Positions 8,382 through 17,338 of a DNA stretch of 64,000 nucleotides are shown in pieces; the first letter of the stretch is position 1, and each line of letters starts with the position of its first letter. Under the pieces are notes generated by a model. The model made no database searches, was not told the DNA's origin, and saw only the letters and a program-made list of their open reading frames with translations. The DNA lies in assembly GCF_003955755.1 (NCBI RefSeq), contig NZ_CP034465.1, forward strand, positions 1,792,001 to 1,856,000, in the 5' to 3' direction. The translations under genes and the position numbers were made by a program. The stretch is from Jeotgalibaca ciconiae (lineage in GTDB: Bacteria; Bacillota; Bacilli; Lactobacillales; Aerococcaceae).

Positions 8382-10952
8382 TTATAAACCGCACTTCAAC
8401 TGAGCTGCACAGTTGTTACAGGTATTGCAGCCGCCTAAATCTTCGACTGTACCGATACGACAGATTGGACAAGTATCACCAATCTCGTTTCCAATTGTGA
8501 CATCCGTTGCTTCCAAATCAATAATGGAATCGACAAGGAAGGTTTTGTCTTTATTCACTTTTGCAGCTTCTTTTTCTTGTTCTGCTTCTTCATCAAATGT
8601 ATTTTCTTCCGCCTTTAAAGTAAGGACTTGGCTATCACGGCTTCCATCTACATAAACCGTGCCGCCTTTTGCTCCTCCATCATAAAGACGTTCATAAATT
8701 TTCTCAACTTGTTCAACAGTATATCCCCTTGGTGCATTTACCGTTTTCGAAATAGAACTGTCTACCCAACGTTGAATCGTTGTTTGTACGTCAACATGCT
8801 CTTCTGGAGAAAGTTCCATTGCTGTAGTGAAGAAGTCAGGCAAGTTATTCGGATCAGCGTCCGGATGACGGTCCAAGTACTCTTGAACGATTTCCGCTTT
8901 CACTTCAATAAATTTACCGAGACGTCCACTTCGGAAGTAAGAGAAGCTGAAGTATGGCTCTAAGCCTGTAGATACTCCTGCCATAGTTCCCGTAGAACCA
9001 GTCGGTGCAACAGTCAATAGGTGAGAGTTACGGATACCATATTTCAAGACACTTTCACGAATATGTTCTGGCATACGTTTCATATAGCCAGTATTTACAA
9101 ATTTCTCACGCAGTTGTTGTGTTTCTTTACCCGTTTCTCCGACTAAGAATGGGAAGCTGCCACGCTCTTTGGCGAGCTCAATACTTTCATCGTATGCAGT
9201 AACTGCGATCGTTTCAAATACTTGGTCGATTAATTGATTGCCTTCTTCTGAACCATAACGGACACCACAGTAAATCAACATATCTGCAAGTCCCATGATT
9301 CCTAAACCTACGCGACGTTCACCTAGCGCCTGCTTACGGTTCTCTTCTAAGAAATACGGAGTTGAATCAATCACGTTGTCCTGCATATGGACACCCATAC
9401 GAACCGTTTTTTCTAATTTGGCAAAATCAACCATTTGTAAATCTTTGTTAACCATTTCAGCTAAGTTTACAGCTGCTAAATTACATACAGAGTATGGTGC
9501 AAGAGGTTGTTCGCCACAAGGGTTTGTTGCAACGACTTTCTGTCCATACGCTTTAGCATTCGTCATATTATTTGCATTATCGATAAAGAAAATTCCTGGT
9601 TCAGCAGCATAAGTTGCACAGATATTAATTAACTTCCATAAATCACGTGCTTTCATTGTACGGTAGGTGCGGACCGCATGCCCTTGCGCTTCCCATTCAC
9701 GTACATCTCCAACATTTGCCCATTCTTTATCATAATATGCCATTTCTTCTGCAGAATAATTCTCTACATCTGGAAAACGAAGTTCATAATCGGAATCACT
9801 CTTGACTGCTTCCATAAAATCATCTGTAATACATACGGAAATGTTCGCACCGGTCAGGAATTCAGGGTCATTTACTGAATAAGTACCGCCGTCGCGAAGT
9901 TTTGCTTCTGCATCACGGATAACGGATTGATCGAAACCGCCATTTCCAGCAATGTTTTTATAGTTCACGATTCCTGTGTACATATTAATTTCTTTCGCTG
10001 AAAATGGTATGAATTTCAGTTTGTCATGCGCCAATGTACGAATTTGTTCATCTTCAAAATTTTCGATAATATAACGTAAAATGCGCGGATTTTGCATTTT
10101 TGAAATAATGAATTCGGCAATGTCTGGATGCCAATCAGAAAGCATAATCATTTGAGCTCCACGGCGAGAACCACCTTGTTCAACAAGGTGCGTTAATTTC
10201 GCGATATCATCTAGCCATGAGACAGAACCAGAAGAACGACCGTTAACCCCTCGAGCAAGTGCATGTCTTGGGCGTAACGTAGAACCATTTGTTCCCACTC
10301 CGCCACCGCGGCTCATGATTTCCATTACTTCTTTACGGTGATCAGAGATTCCGCCACGTGAATCAGGAACGAAAGGCATTACGTAACAGTTAAAGTAGGT
10401 AACATCTGTACCAGAACCTGCTCCGTATAGTACACGTCCTGCAGGAATAAAATTTTTCACTTTTTGTTCTTCGTAGAATTTTACAAAAGCTTGGTATCGC
10501 TTCTCAGGAGAAATTTCTACTTCCGCTAATCCATGTGCATTTCGCATGGCGATTTGTTCATAGAATAATTCTAGTGGTTTATCAAGCGTGATAATGGAAC
10601 GACTAACGATACCTTCTTCTTCCATACCGAACGTATCAATATTTTGTCGATATTCTTCAGAAACTAAAATACGAGCAGTTCCTTTGTCCCAGTCTAAAGA
10701 AAGAATCGTACCCGTTCCACGAGCAGGATATTTTGGATCTTCTTTTACTGTTAAAAGAACAAAGTCGCCTTCTTTTAAGGTTTCTTTTTTTGTATCTTTA
10801 AAAGAGTAACGGTCTAACATTACCAAACGAGCGACACCATTATAAGTAATCTGCATATCTTCCGTAATGGGGAAAACAGCGTCAAACTTCTCAATATCTT
10901 GATTTAATTCTTCGAAACCTTTTTTCAAAGTGGATGAAATTTCTGTTGCCAC
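8382..10952 (-). CDS. nrdJ: Class II (adenosylcobalamin-dependent) ribonucleotide reductase
   Basis: It converts ribonucleotides to deoxyribonucleotides using a cobalamin-generated thiyl radical, with or without oxygen. The roughly 856-residue chain has VGTNGSTLRPRHA, ATNPCGEQPLAPYSVCNLA (active-site region), RRVGLGIMGLADML and APTGSTGTMAG, then the family's C-terminal zinc-finger cysteines (CPICRIG, CNTCNNCAAQLKC). ATG 10970 has no ribosome binding site; GTG 10952 lies eight bases after GGAG and is the better start. Two NrdR boxes lie just upstream. The cell must take up or make B12; no cobalamin gene is in the window. Confidence 0.95.
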   Translation of the reverse strand: MATEISSTLKKGFEELNQDIEKFDAVFPITEDMQITYNGVARLVMLDRYSFKDTKKETLKEGDFVLLTVKEDPKYPARGTGTILSLDWDKGTARILVSEEYRQNIDTFGMEEEGIVSRSIITLDKPLELFYEQIAMRNAHGLAEVEISPEKRYQAFVKFYEEQKVKNFIPAGRVLYGAGSGTDVTYFNCYVMPFVPDSRGGISDHRKEVMEIMSRGGGVGTNGSTLRPRHALARGVNGRSSGSVSWLDDIAKLTHLVEQGGSRRGAQMIMLSDWHPDIAEFIISKMQNPRILRYIIENFEDEQIRTLAHDKLKFIPFSAKEINMYTGIVNYKNIAGNGGFDQSVIRDAEAKLRDGGTYSVNDPEFLTGANISVCITDDFMEAVKSDSDYELRFPDVENYSAEEMAYYDKEWANVGDVREWEAQGHAVRTYRTMKARDLWKLINICATYAAEPGIFFIDNANNMTNAKAYGQKVVATNPCGEQPLAPYSVCNLAAVNLAEMVNKDLQMVDFAKLEKTVRMGVHMQDNVIDSTPYFLEENRKQALGERRVGLGIMGLADMLIYCGVRYGSEEGNQLIDQVFETIAVTAYDESIELAKERGSFPFLVGETGKETQQLREKFVNTGYMKRMPEHIRESVLKYGIRNSHLLTVAPTGSTGTMAGVSTGLEPYFSFSYFRSGRLGKFIEVKAEIVQEYLDRHPDADPNNLPDFFTTAMELSPEEHVDVQTTIQRWVDSSISKTVNAPRGYTVEQVEKIYERLYDGGAKGGTVYVDGSRDSQVLTLKAEENTFDEEAEQEKEAAKVNKDKTFLVDSIIDLEATDVTIGNEIGDTCPICRIGTVEDLGGCNTCNNCAAQLKCGL

Positions 10953-10980
10953 TTCTATCACTCCATTCATATATTGAAAA

Positions 10981-11028
10981 ACACTATATATAGTGTTGTC
11001 TATTTGAAATCTACACTATATATACTAA
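10981..11028 (-). promoter_or_regulatory. Tandem NrdR boxes upstream of nrdJ
   Basis: ACACTATATATAGTGT (10981-10996) is a perfect palindrome, and ACACTATATATACTAA (11013-11028) is a half-matching second copy. Their starts are 32 bp apart, about three helical turns, which is the standard layout of NrdR operators in front of ribonucleotide reductase genes. The nrdR gene itself is not in the window. Confidence 0.9.
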
Positions 11029-11174
11029 GGGGTATCTGATAGAAAAGCCAGTAAAAAATGTTGTGAGGCATACTGAAAAAAACAGAAAACAAAGGACGAC
11101 GCCTTTTATAAGAAAAAAAACCCAATATGTAAAAGAAATGTTAAGTAGTTTCTAAGGAGAGAATGAAAAATTAT

Positions 11175-11203
11175 TTGACAAAACACTCCTGCAACGTTAT
11201 AGT
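11175..11203 (+). promoter_or_regulatory. SigA promoter of the first Met T-box unit
   Basis: TTGACA (11175-11180), 17 bp, TATAGT (11198-11203). It lies just upstream of the T-box leader. Confidence 0.8.
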
Positions 11204-11224
11204 TTCATAAGATGAGATTTTAAT

Positions 11225-11549
11225 GAGTAAAATAAAAACACAGTGATAAGAAAAGTACGTTTTTGCCGGCATTTACCAGAGACCCTTGGAAGCTGAAAAG
11301 AGGGAAGAAAAGCAAAATGGAAAATGATCTTTGAGTGGAGTTGTTGAATGTTCAGATAGCATGGACTTGAGACAGCTACGGGAGTACCCGTTACAGTAAC
11401 AGAGTCTTCAAAGAAGTAATTCTTTGAGTACTTGGTGAGGTGTTGTCTGCAAAGGCAACACGAACAAAGGTGGTACCACGTGAAGCAATACAACTTCCCG
11501 TCCTTAGGCAAATAATCGATTGGATTATTTGTTTGAGGGCGTTTTTTTT
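11225..11549 (+). ncRNA. T-box leader, methionine specifier
   Basis: Stem I contains an AGTA motif near 11250 and the apical AGAGA ... GCTG elements (11278-11295). The specifier is ATG (11324-11326), followed by A and five bases before GAG, the same spacing as in the other two T-boxes of this window. The antiterminator box is AAGGTGGTACCACG (11467-11480). The terminator is GCAAATAATC/GATTATTTG inside a larger stem, followed by TTTTTTTT (to 11549). Uncharged tRNA-Met should allow read-through into the SDR and MetQ-like genes. Confidence 0.88.
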
Positions 11550-11576
11550 GTGTATACAATTCGGGAGGTGTTCAAT

Positions 11577-12346
11577 GTGATTAGTATTGATTTGAACGGA
11601 AAAGCAGCTTTTGTTACTGGCGGGAAAAATGGAATTGGTGCTGCCATCGTTCAAATATTTCTGCAAGCCGGCGCGCAGGTTGTCTCTGCTGACTTTGCCT
11701 ATGCAGAAGAATTTCAAGCAAAAGATAATTTTTGGCAACTGCTCACGTAAATCTTGCAGAAGAAACATCGATTGATTGCTGGTTGGAAAATAGTTTGAAT
11801 CATTTTGGCGGAGTCGATATTTTAGTGAATTGTGCAGGGATTTCTACCATGGATTTTGTTGTTGAGAGCAATGTGTCAGACTGGAACCGGGTGATGGAAG
11901 TAAATGCAAAAGGCGTTTTTTTGACTTCCAAAAAAGTAGGGAAGTGGATGCAAGAGAGGGGACAAGGCGGGCGCATCATCCAAATTGCATCCCAAGCTGG
12001 GAAGAATGGCTATACAGCGATGGGAACCTATGCAGCATCGAAACACGCAGTACTCGGATTGACGAAAACAATGGCGAAAGAGTTAGCGCCAGATAATATT
12101 TTAGTAAATGCAATTTGTCCAGGAATTGTCGAAACCGCGATGAAAAAAAGAGAACGCGTGGAAGGAGGTCTGATTCGCCAGATGACAGCAGAGGAAATTT
12201 ATGCAGAAGATTGCTCACAAGTTCCACTAGGAAGAACAGCTGAATCGGAAGAAGTTGCCAGCGTGGTGCTTTTCTTGGCGAGTCCTTTGTCTTCCTATAT
12301 GACAGGGCAAGCGATTAACGTAACAGGTGGAATGACCATGCATTAA
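11577..12346 (+). pseudogene. Frameshifted short-chain dehydrogenase/reductase
   Basis: GTG 11577 follows GGGAGG and opens with a Rossmann motif (FVTGGKNGIGAAI). The frame stops at 11748-11750, just after a T5 run at 11729-11733. The rest of the SDR continues in the next frame: AHVNLAEE, DILVNCAGIS, the serine of IASQAG, the catalytic YAASK, and the C-terminal MTGQAINVTGG. The joined protein would be about 256 residues, the normal SDR length. The substrate is unknown. It is the first gene behind a Met T-box. The single-base shift may be a real mutation, programmed slippage or a sequencing error. Confidence 0.8.
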
Positions 12347-12366
12347 GAATAGGGAGGAATTAGAAA

Positions 12367-13224
12367 ATGAGGAAAAGAAAATGGATAATAAGTTTAACGG
12401 CTGTTGCTGCTTTGTTTTTGGCTGCTTGCGAAGAGAAGTCGGAAGGAGTTGCTGGGGAAGAGAGCGACGACAAAGTAATCGTTGTCGGATCACAAGCATC
12501 GGACGCTCAGATCTGGCGATTCATTGCTGAATCAGATGCAGCAAAAGAAGCAGGAATCGTGCTTGAAGTGGAAGAAATTGACGGTGGACCACAATTAAAT
12601 ATCTCCACCGTTGATGAGGAAGTGGATGTTAATGCATTTCAATCTTTGGCATATCTCGAATCTTTCAATGCTGAATCGGGTGAAAAACTAACCGCTTTTG
12701 CGACGACATACTTGGAGCCGATGGGAGTCTATTCAGATAAATATACATCTTTGGATGAACTCCCTGATGGAGCAGAGATTGCCATTGCAGACAACCCATC
12801 CAACGCTTCTCGTGGGCTGCTCTTACTCCAAAAAACAGGGCTGATTACTTTGCCGGACGATTTTGGTGCTTTAGGAACGATGTCAGATATTATTGAAAAT
12901 CCCAAGAGTTTGAAGTTTATAGAAATTGATGACACAACTGGCCCGCGTATTTTGCCAGATGTTGATATTGCATTGATTAGCAACACCATTGCCTTAGAAG
13001 GCGGTTTGAATGTGTTAAATGATTCCTTATTCTACGAAGAGGTTGGGGAAGATACAAAAAATAATATTAATATTCTCGTTACTCAACCGAAAAACGCCGA
13101 CAATGAAGAAATTTTAAAACTTGGCGAACTGTACCACAGCGAAGAAGTTCAAACTTATATTGAAAAAGAATTTGGAGGAACAAAAGTACCTGTTCAAGTA
13201 GAACTGACTGAATTGGAAAAGTAA
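12367..13224 (+). CDS. MetQ/NlpA-family methionine-binding lipoprotein
   Basis: The 285-residue protein has a lipoprotein signal peptide with cleavage before Cys21 (FLAAC), then the NlpA/MetQ fold (VVGSQASDAQIW, VDVNAFQSLAYLESF, AIADNPSNASRGLLLLQKTG, ALISNTIALEGG). This family captures methionine or related amino acids for an ABC importer. The Met T-box 0.8 kb upstream supports a methionine substrate. No metN or metI neighbour exists, so it must share a transporter encoded elsewhere. GGGAGGAATT is the ribosome binding site, 20 bases after the SDR stop. Confidence 0.85.
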   Translation: MRKRKWIISLTAVAALFLAACEEKSEGVAGEESDDKVIVVGSQASDAQIWRFIAESDAAKEAGIVLEVEEIDGGPQLNISTVDEEVDVNAFQSLAYLESFNAESGEKLTAFATTYLEPMGVYSDKYTSLDELPDGAEIAIADNPSNASRGLLLLQKTGLITLPDDFGALGTMSDIIENPKSLKFIEIDDTTGPRILPDVDIALISNTIALEGGLNVLNDSLFYEEVGEDTKNNINILVTQPKNADNEEILKLGELYHSEEVQTYIEKEFGGTKVPVQVELTELEK

Positions 13225-13380
13225 AGTACAGGACATAACTCTCACGAAAATCAGTTGTTTGGATTTTTGCAACAAACGCCCTATCTGTAAGAAATTTTTA
13301 AAAAGAAAGTTTTCAACATATCCCACTATAAACTATTGTATAATATGAAAAGAAGATGTGGGAAACTGGGGGATACAATT

Positions 13381-14391
13381 GTGAGAGCAAGAGTGATTTA
13401 TAATCCATCAGCAGGACGCGAACAAGTGAAACGCAACTTGGTGGATATTTTACAAATATTAGAGGAAGCAGGTTATGAAACGAGTGCCTTTCAAACGACA
13501 CCTGAGCCCTTTTCTGCAAAAAAAGAGGCGCGTAGAGCTGCATTAGCGGGATATGACTTAATTGTCGCTGCAGGAGGGGATGGCACAGTCAGTGAAGTTA
13601 TTAGTGGCATTGCTGAACTAGAAAATCGTCCGAAAGTTGGAATTATTCCAGCTGGAACTACGAACGATTATGCACACGCTTTGAAAATCCCTCGTTCAGA
13701 CTTATTAGCAGCTGCACGTATTATTGCAGAAGGACATGAAATTCCGATGGATATTGGAAAAGCAAATGATACATATTTCATGAACATTTGTGCTGGTGGC
13801 TTTTTATCGGATATTACCTATGAGGTTCCGACTCGTTTAAAAACAGTTTTTGGCTATCTAGCATACTTAGCAAAAGGGGCAGAAAAACTCCCCAGTGTAA
13901 AACCCATTCATATGCGGATTGAATACGAAGAAGGTGTCTTCGATGGGATGGCTTCCATGTATTTTGTGGCATTGACGAATACGGTAGGTGGATTTGAACC
14001 GATTGATCCAAATTTACTTTTAGGCGATGGGAAGTTTACTTTGTTCATTGTAAAAACAGCTAATATTTTTGATATTTTACAGATATTGGGTTCCATTTTA
14101 AGAAATGGCAAACATATTAACCATCCAAACGTTTTATATACACACACCTCTTATGTGAAAGCGGAAGCCCGAGACGACCAAAGATTGATGATTAACTTAG
14201 ATGGAGAATATGGCGGAGATGAACCAACTACCTTTATCAATCTTCAACAACACATTACCATTATCGGAAACATATCGGAGTTTGCTGATCCAATTGAATC
14301 ACACGAAAAACAAGCAAACTTTATGAAAGCACTAGAAGAATTATCACCTGATCAAATTGAGGATAATAGTCTTCCTTATGACGGGATATAA
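13381..14391 (+). CDS. dagK: Diacylglycerol kinase, DagK type
   Basis: Phosphorylates diacylglycerol to phosphatidic acid, recycling lipid from lipoteichoic-acid synthesis. The 336-residue protein starts at GTG 13381 (RARVIYNPSAGRE), seven bases after GGGGGA; an upstream in-frame ATG adds non-conserved residues. The family motifs are AAGGDGTVSEVISG (nucleotide binding) and GIIPAGTTNDYAHAL. NLDGEYGGDEP lies near the end. TATAAT at 13339-13344 is a likely -10. It is transcribed separately from metQ. Confidence 0.9.
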   Translation: MRARVIYNPSAGREQVKRNLVDILQILEEAGYETSAFQTTPEPFSAKKEARRAALAGYDLIVAAGGDGTVSEVISGIAELENRPKVGIIPAGTTNDYAHALKIPRSDLLAAARIIAEGHEIPMDIGKANDTYFMNICAGGFLSDITYEVPTRLKTVFGYLAYLAKGAEKLPSVKPIHMRIEYEEGVFDGMASMYFVALTNTVGGFEPIDPNLLLGDGKFTLFIVKTANIFDILQILGSILRNGKHINHPNVLYTHTSYVKAEARDDQRLMINLDGEYGGDEPTTFINLQQHITIIGNISEFADPIESHEKQANFMKALEELSPDQIEDNSLPYDGI

Positions 14392-14527
14392 AACTCGTTT
14401 TTTACTCTTTTGAAAAAATGCTGGATTTTACAGTTTTTTTCGAAGGAGTATTTTTTTGACGCAAAGCTTATGATAAACCATAATAAAAGAAAACTTCAAA
14501 CTCAAAAAATGAAAAGGAGCTGGTCTT

Positions 14528-15088
14528 TTGGAAACGAAGGATGTATTGTCGATATTAGAACAACTGACCCTTTTGAATCGCTCTGGAGTTGCTTTTCTTT
14601 TTTCATTTGGAATCACGTGGTTAGTTTGTGGATTGTTCTGGATGAAAGCATCAAAAAAATCAGCAGGATATGTTACGTTGTTTCAAGGGACGGTTGCTCT
14701 GCCACTCGCACTTGGAGTATCTTTTTGGATGGGAGCTTTTTCTCAAAGGCCAGGAGGAGCAGTCTTTACACAACTTATTATCACAATTGCTATGAGCCAA
14801 ATGCTGATTCTCCCTTTAATCATTGTCATGCAGGCAAAGAAACAGTATACTCTCATACCATTTGTATTCAGTGCATCACTAACGATTCATTTTGTTCTCT
14901 ATTCATGGATTTATCAAACTTGGTCGTACATCGCAATGTCAGTCATGATAGCAGTAGGGGGAGCCACCATTTATGCTATTGATCAACAAGATGTTGGTGG
15001 ACTTCCATCAAGCAAGGCATCAGCACAGAGCTGTTTTTTATCTGGTACTATGTTAATCTTTACTGCGGTGGTACTTCTTCTCCTCTGA
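14528..15088 (+). CDS. Membrane protein, possibly DUF7010-like
   Basis: TTG start at 14528, after AAAAGGAGC. The 186-residue protein has about six hydrophobic helices (FLFSFGITWLVCGLFWM, VTLFQGTVALPLALGVSFWMG, and others) and no obvious active-site motif. I chose this frame over the overlapping +1 frame (14410-14982) because it has the ribosome binding site and a clean membrane topology. Function unknown. Confidence 0.65.
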   Translation: METKDVLSILEQLTLLNRSGVAFLFSFGITWLVCGLFWMKASKKSAGYVTLFQGTVALPLALGVSFWMGAFSQRPGGAVFTQLIITIAMSQMLILPLIIVMQAKKQYTLIPFVFSASLTIHFVLYSWIYQTWSYIAMSVMIAVGGATIYAIDQQDVGGLPSSKASAQSCFLSGTMLIFTAVVLLLL

Positions 15089-15170
15089 TGAATAATAATT
15101 TACACAGATAAAGAGGAATTTTATTTATTTCTGATATAATAAACAAAAATGCATATGCAGGGAGAACGAT

Positions 15171-16553
15171 ATGAAAAACGAAAATCAAGCATTACCCGTG
15201 TCGAAAAATGAAAAAATAAAAGTAACCTTTGAAGACTTAACATCAGAAGGATTAGGTGTAGCAAAAGTAGACAGCTATCCGTTATTTGTTATTGATGGTC
15301 TTCCAGGTGAAGAGGCAATTGTCAAAGTAACAAAACTTGGAAAATCTTATGGATTCGCGCGGATTGAAGAACGTTTGTCATCTTCAGAAGACCGAATTCC
15401 AACCACAGATGTATTAGGCACGCAAGTAGGAACGATGCCATTACAACACATGCGTTATGAAGCGCAATTAAAATTCAAACAAAATATGGTGATACAAGAT
15501 TTCAAACGTATTGCAAAATTACCAGACATAGAAGTGCTTCCTACAATTGGTATGAAACAACCATGGGGTTACCGCAATAAAGCTCAAATTCCAGTGCGAG
15601 CGAAAGATGGGAAATTAGTAACTGGCTTTTTCCGAAAAAATACGCACGATTTAGTACCAATGGAAAATTTCCATATTCAAGATCCTAAAATCGATGAAGC
15701 AATCGTGAAAGTTCGCGATATCTTACAAGAGTATGGCGTAAAAGCTTATGATGAGAAGAAACATACTGGGAATATCCGTCACATTATGGTCCGTCGCGGA
15801 ACTTATACAGGAGAAATGATGATCGTCCTCGTAACTCGGACAGCAAAAATCTTTCCAAAAAGTAAAATTGTTCCCGATATTTTAGAGGCTTTACCAGAAG
15901 TAGTAAGCATCGTTCAAAATGTGAACCCAAAACGCAGCAATGTTATTTTAGGAGAAGAAACGATTATCTTGCATGGTGAAGACCTTTATCATGACACATT
16001 ATTAGGTCACAAATTCGCAATTAGTTCCAAATCATTCTACCAGGTAAATCCGCTTCAAACGGAAAAGTTATATCAATTAGCATTGGATGCAGCTCAATTA
16101 ACAGGCGAAGAAACAGTAATCGATGCTTATTGTGGAATTGGAACCATTTCTCTTGCTTTAGCTGAAAAAGCAAAACAGGTATATGCAATGGAAATTGTTC
16201 CAGATGCAATCGAAATGGCCAAACGCAATGCAGAAGAAAATAATATTGAAAATGTTACTTTTGAGATTGGTGCTGCGGAAGAAGTTATGCCGAAATGGGC
16301 AGAAGAAGGTATCCAGGCAGATGTGATTGTTGTAGATCCACCACGTAAAGGTTTGGATGCAGGCTTTATTGAAGCTGCTCTAACCGTTAATCCAGATCGC
16401 ATTGTCTATGTAAGTTGTAATCCAGCTACATTATCTCGTGACTTACGAATATTTGCAGACAATGGTTATGAAGCGAAGCAAGCACAACCCGTGGACCTAT
16501 TCCCGCAGACTCTGCACGTGGAGACGGTAGTGGCTTTGACGAAAATAAAATAG
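15171..16553 (+). CDS. rlmD: 23S rRNA (uracil-C5)-methyltransferase, RlmD/RlmCD type
   Basis: Methylates uridines of 23S rRNA at C5 using S-adenosylmethionine. The 460-residue protein has an N-terminal TRAM domain (residues about 15-70, VTFEDLTSEGLGVAKVD), a SAM-binding motif (DAYCGIGTISLALA), the VVDPPRKGLD motif, and the catalytic cysteine in YVSCNPATLSRDL. The cysteines that bind a 4Fe-4S cluster in many relatives (CGGCxxQH) are absent: the region reads VGTMPLQHM. Gram-positive enzymes of this group often cover two positions, so the exact target (747, 1939 or both) is open. Confidence 0.9.
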   Translation: MKNENQALPVSKNEKIKVTFEDLTSEGLGVAKVDSYPLFVIDGLPGEEAIVKVTKLGKSYGFARIEERLSSSEDRIPTTDVLGTQVGTMPLQHMRYEAQLKFKQNMVIQDFKRIAKLPDIEVLPTIGMKQPWGYRNKAQIPVRAKDGKLVTGFFRKNTHDLVPMENFHIQDPKIDEAIVKVRDILQEYGVKAYDEKKHTGNIRHIMVRRGTYTGEMMIVLVTRTAKIFPKSKIVPDILEALPEVVSIVQNVNPKRSNVILGEETIILHGEDLYHDTLLGHKFAISSKSFYQVNPLQTEKLYQLALDAAQLTGEETVIDAYCGIGTISLALAEKAKQVYAMEIVPDAIEMAKRNAEENNIENVTFEIGAAEEVMPKWAEEGIQADVIVVDPPRKGLDAGFIEAALTVNPDRIVYVSCNPATLSRDLRIFADNGYEAKQAQPVDLFPQTLHVETVVALTKIK

Positions 16554-16592
16554 TAAGAATGGCTGTAATAAATAAATGAATATTATGAGAAG

Positions 16593-16621
16593 CGAACTTC
16601 AGTTTATTGGAGTTCGTTTTT
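16593..16621 (+). terminator. Terminator after rlmD
   Basis: CGAACTTC pairs with GGAGTTCG (one T-G pair) around a ten-base loop, then TTTTT. Confidence 0.75.
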
Positions 16622-17338
16622 ATGATTTAAAAAATGTGATAATAGTATGGAGACTGTTGAGGACCAACTACATGATTTTCAGAAAAATTTACTATGCAGT
16701 TAATTAAATAAATAACAGAATATAAAAAGGTATGATTTTTAAAGTGACAGAGTGACAGTTCTGTAATGGCACAGCTCTTTTACGATACAGTCCATAAAGT
16801 AAATACGAAAGAACAGCTCAATTTCTGGGTAACAGCATGCTTATGAAGTCTAAGAATAGAACAGGAGGTTATAATAGTATTTGTTAGAGTAATCCCGTAC
16901 TCCCTAAACTTGAAGAGAGAGAATAAGAAACAAAGAAGAAGTATTAGGAAAAACTAAGAAGGTTACTCAGAATATAAAAGCGCACAAAGTATAGATTGAT
17001 TCCGTTTACCTGGTCTGGTAATATTAATTTCGTTGTAATCTTGTTTGCCAAGATTTCTGAAGCCGCTTTTCCGATTGGAAGAAGTGTCTGGAAGTTAAGA
17101 AATACAGCCAAGCGGTAGAATTTTTACTTTTTGACTTGTTTGTTAATAATGATGGTGACATTGAATTATTTGATGGAAGGTTAGTAGGGATGTAGAGTTA
17201 TGATATGTTCCCGCAAATAAATATCAATTTAGATCCCTGATTTTTGACAACTATGAAGACATCTCAAAATCCGTTACGCATGTTGTCTGCTATTTAAAGT
17301 AAAGCAAGAGACAAAAAATAAGAATTGGGAGAAAAACA
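16622..17338. other. 717-bp gap with only gene debris
   Basis: No frame longer than about 30 codons looks coding. One relic at 16766-16846 (MAQLFYDTVHKVNTKEQLN, 26 codons) recalls the start of a glyoxalase/VOC-type protein. A second, around 17100-17195, reads VEFLLFDLFVNNDGDIELFD before a stop. No RNA gene or inverted-repeat boundary was seen. The region looks like decayed genes. Confidence 0.6.

Noticed and set aside
11577-11750. Programmed frameshift in the SDR gene as a regulated event
   Set aside because: A T5 run without a known slippery heptamer or downstream pseudoknot gives no positive support; kept only as one possibility.
14410-14982. 190-codon frame overlapping the membrane protein at 14528
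   Set aside because: Its translation lacks a convincing start signal and has mixed composition, while the overlapping frame has a ribosome binding site and coherent membrane helices.
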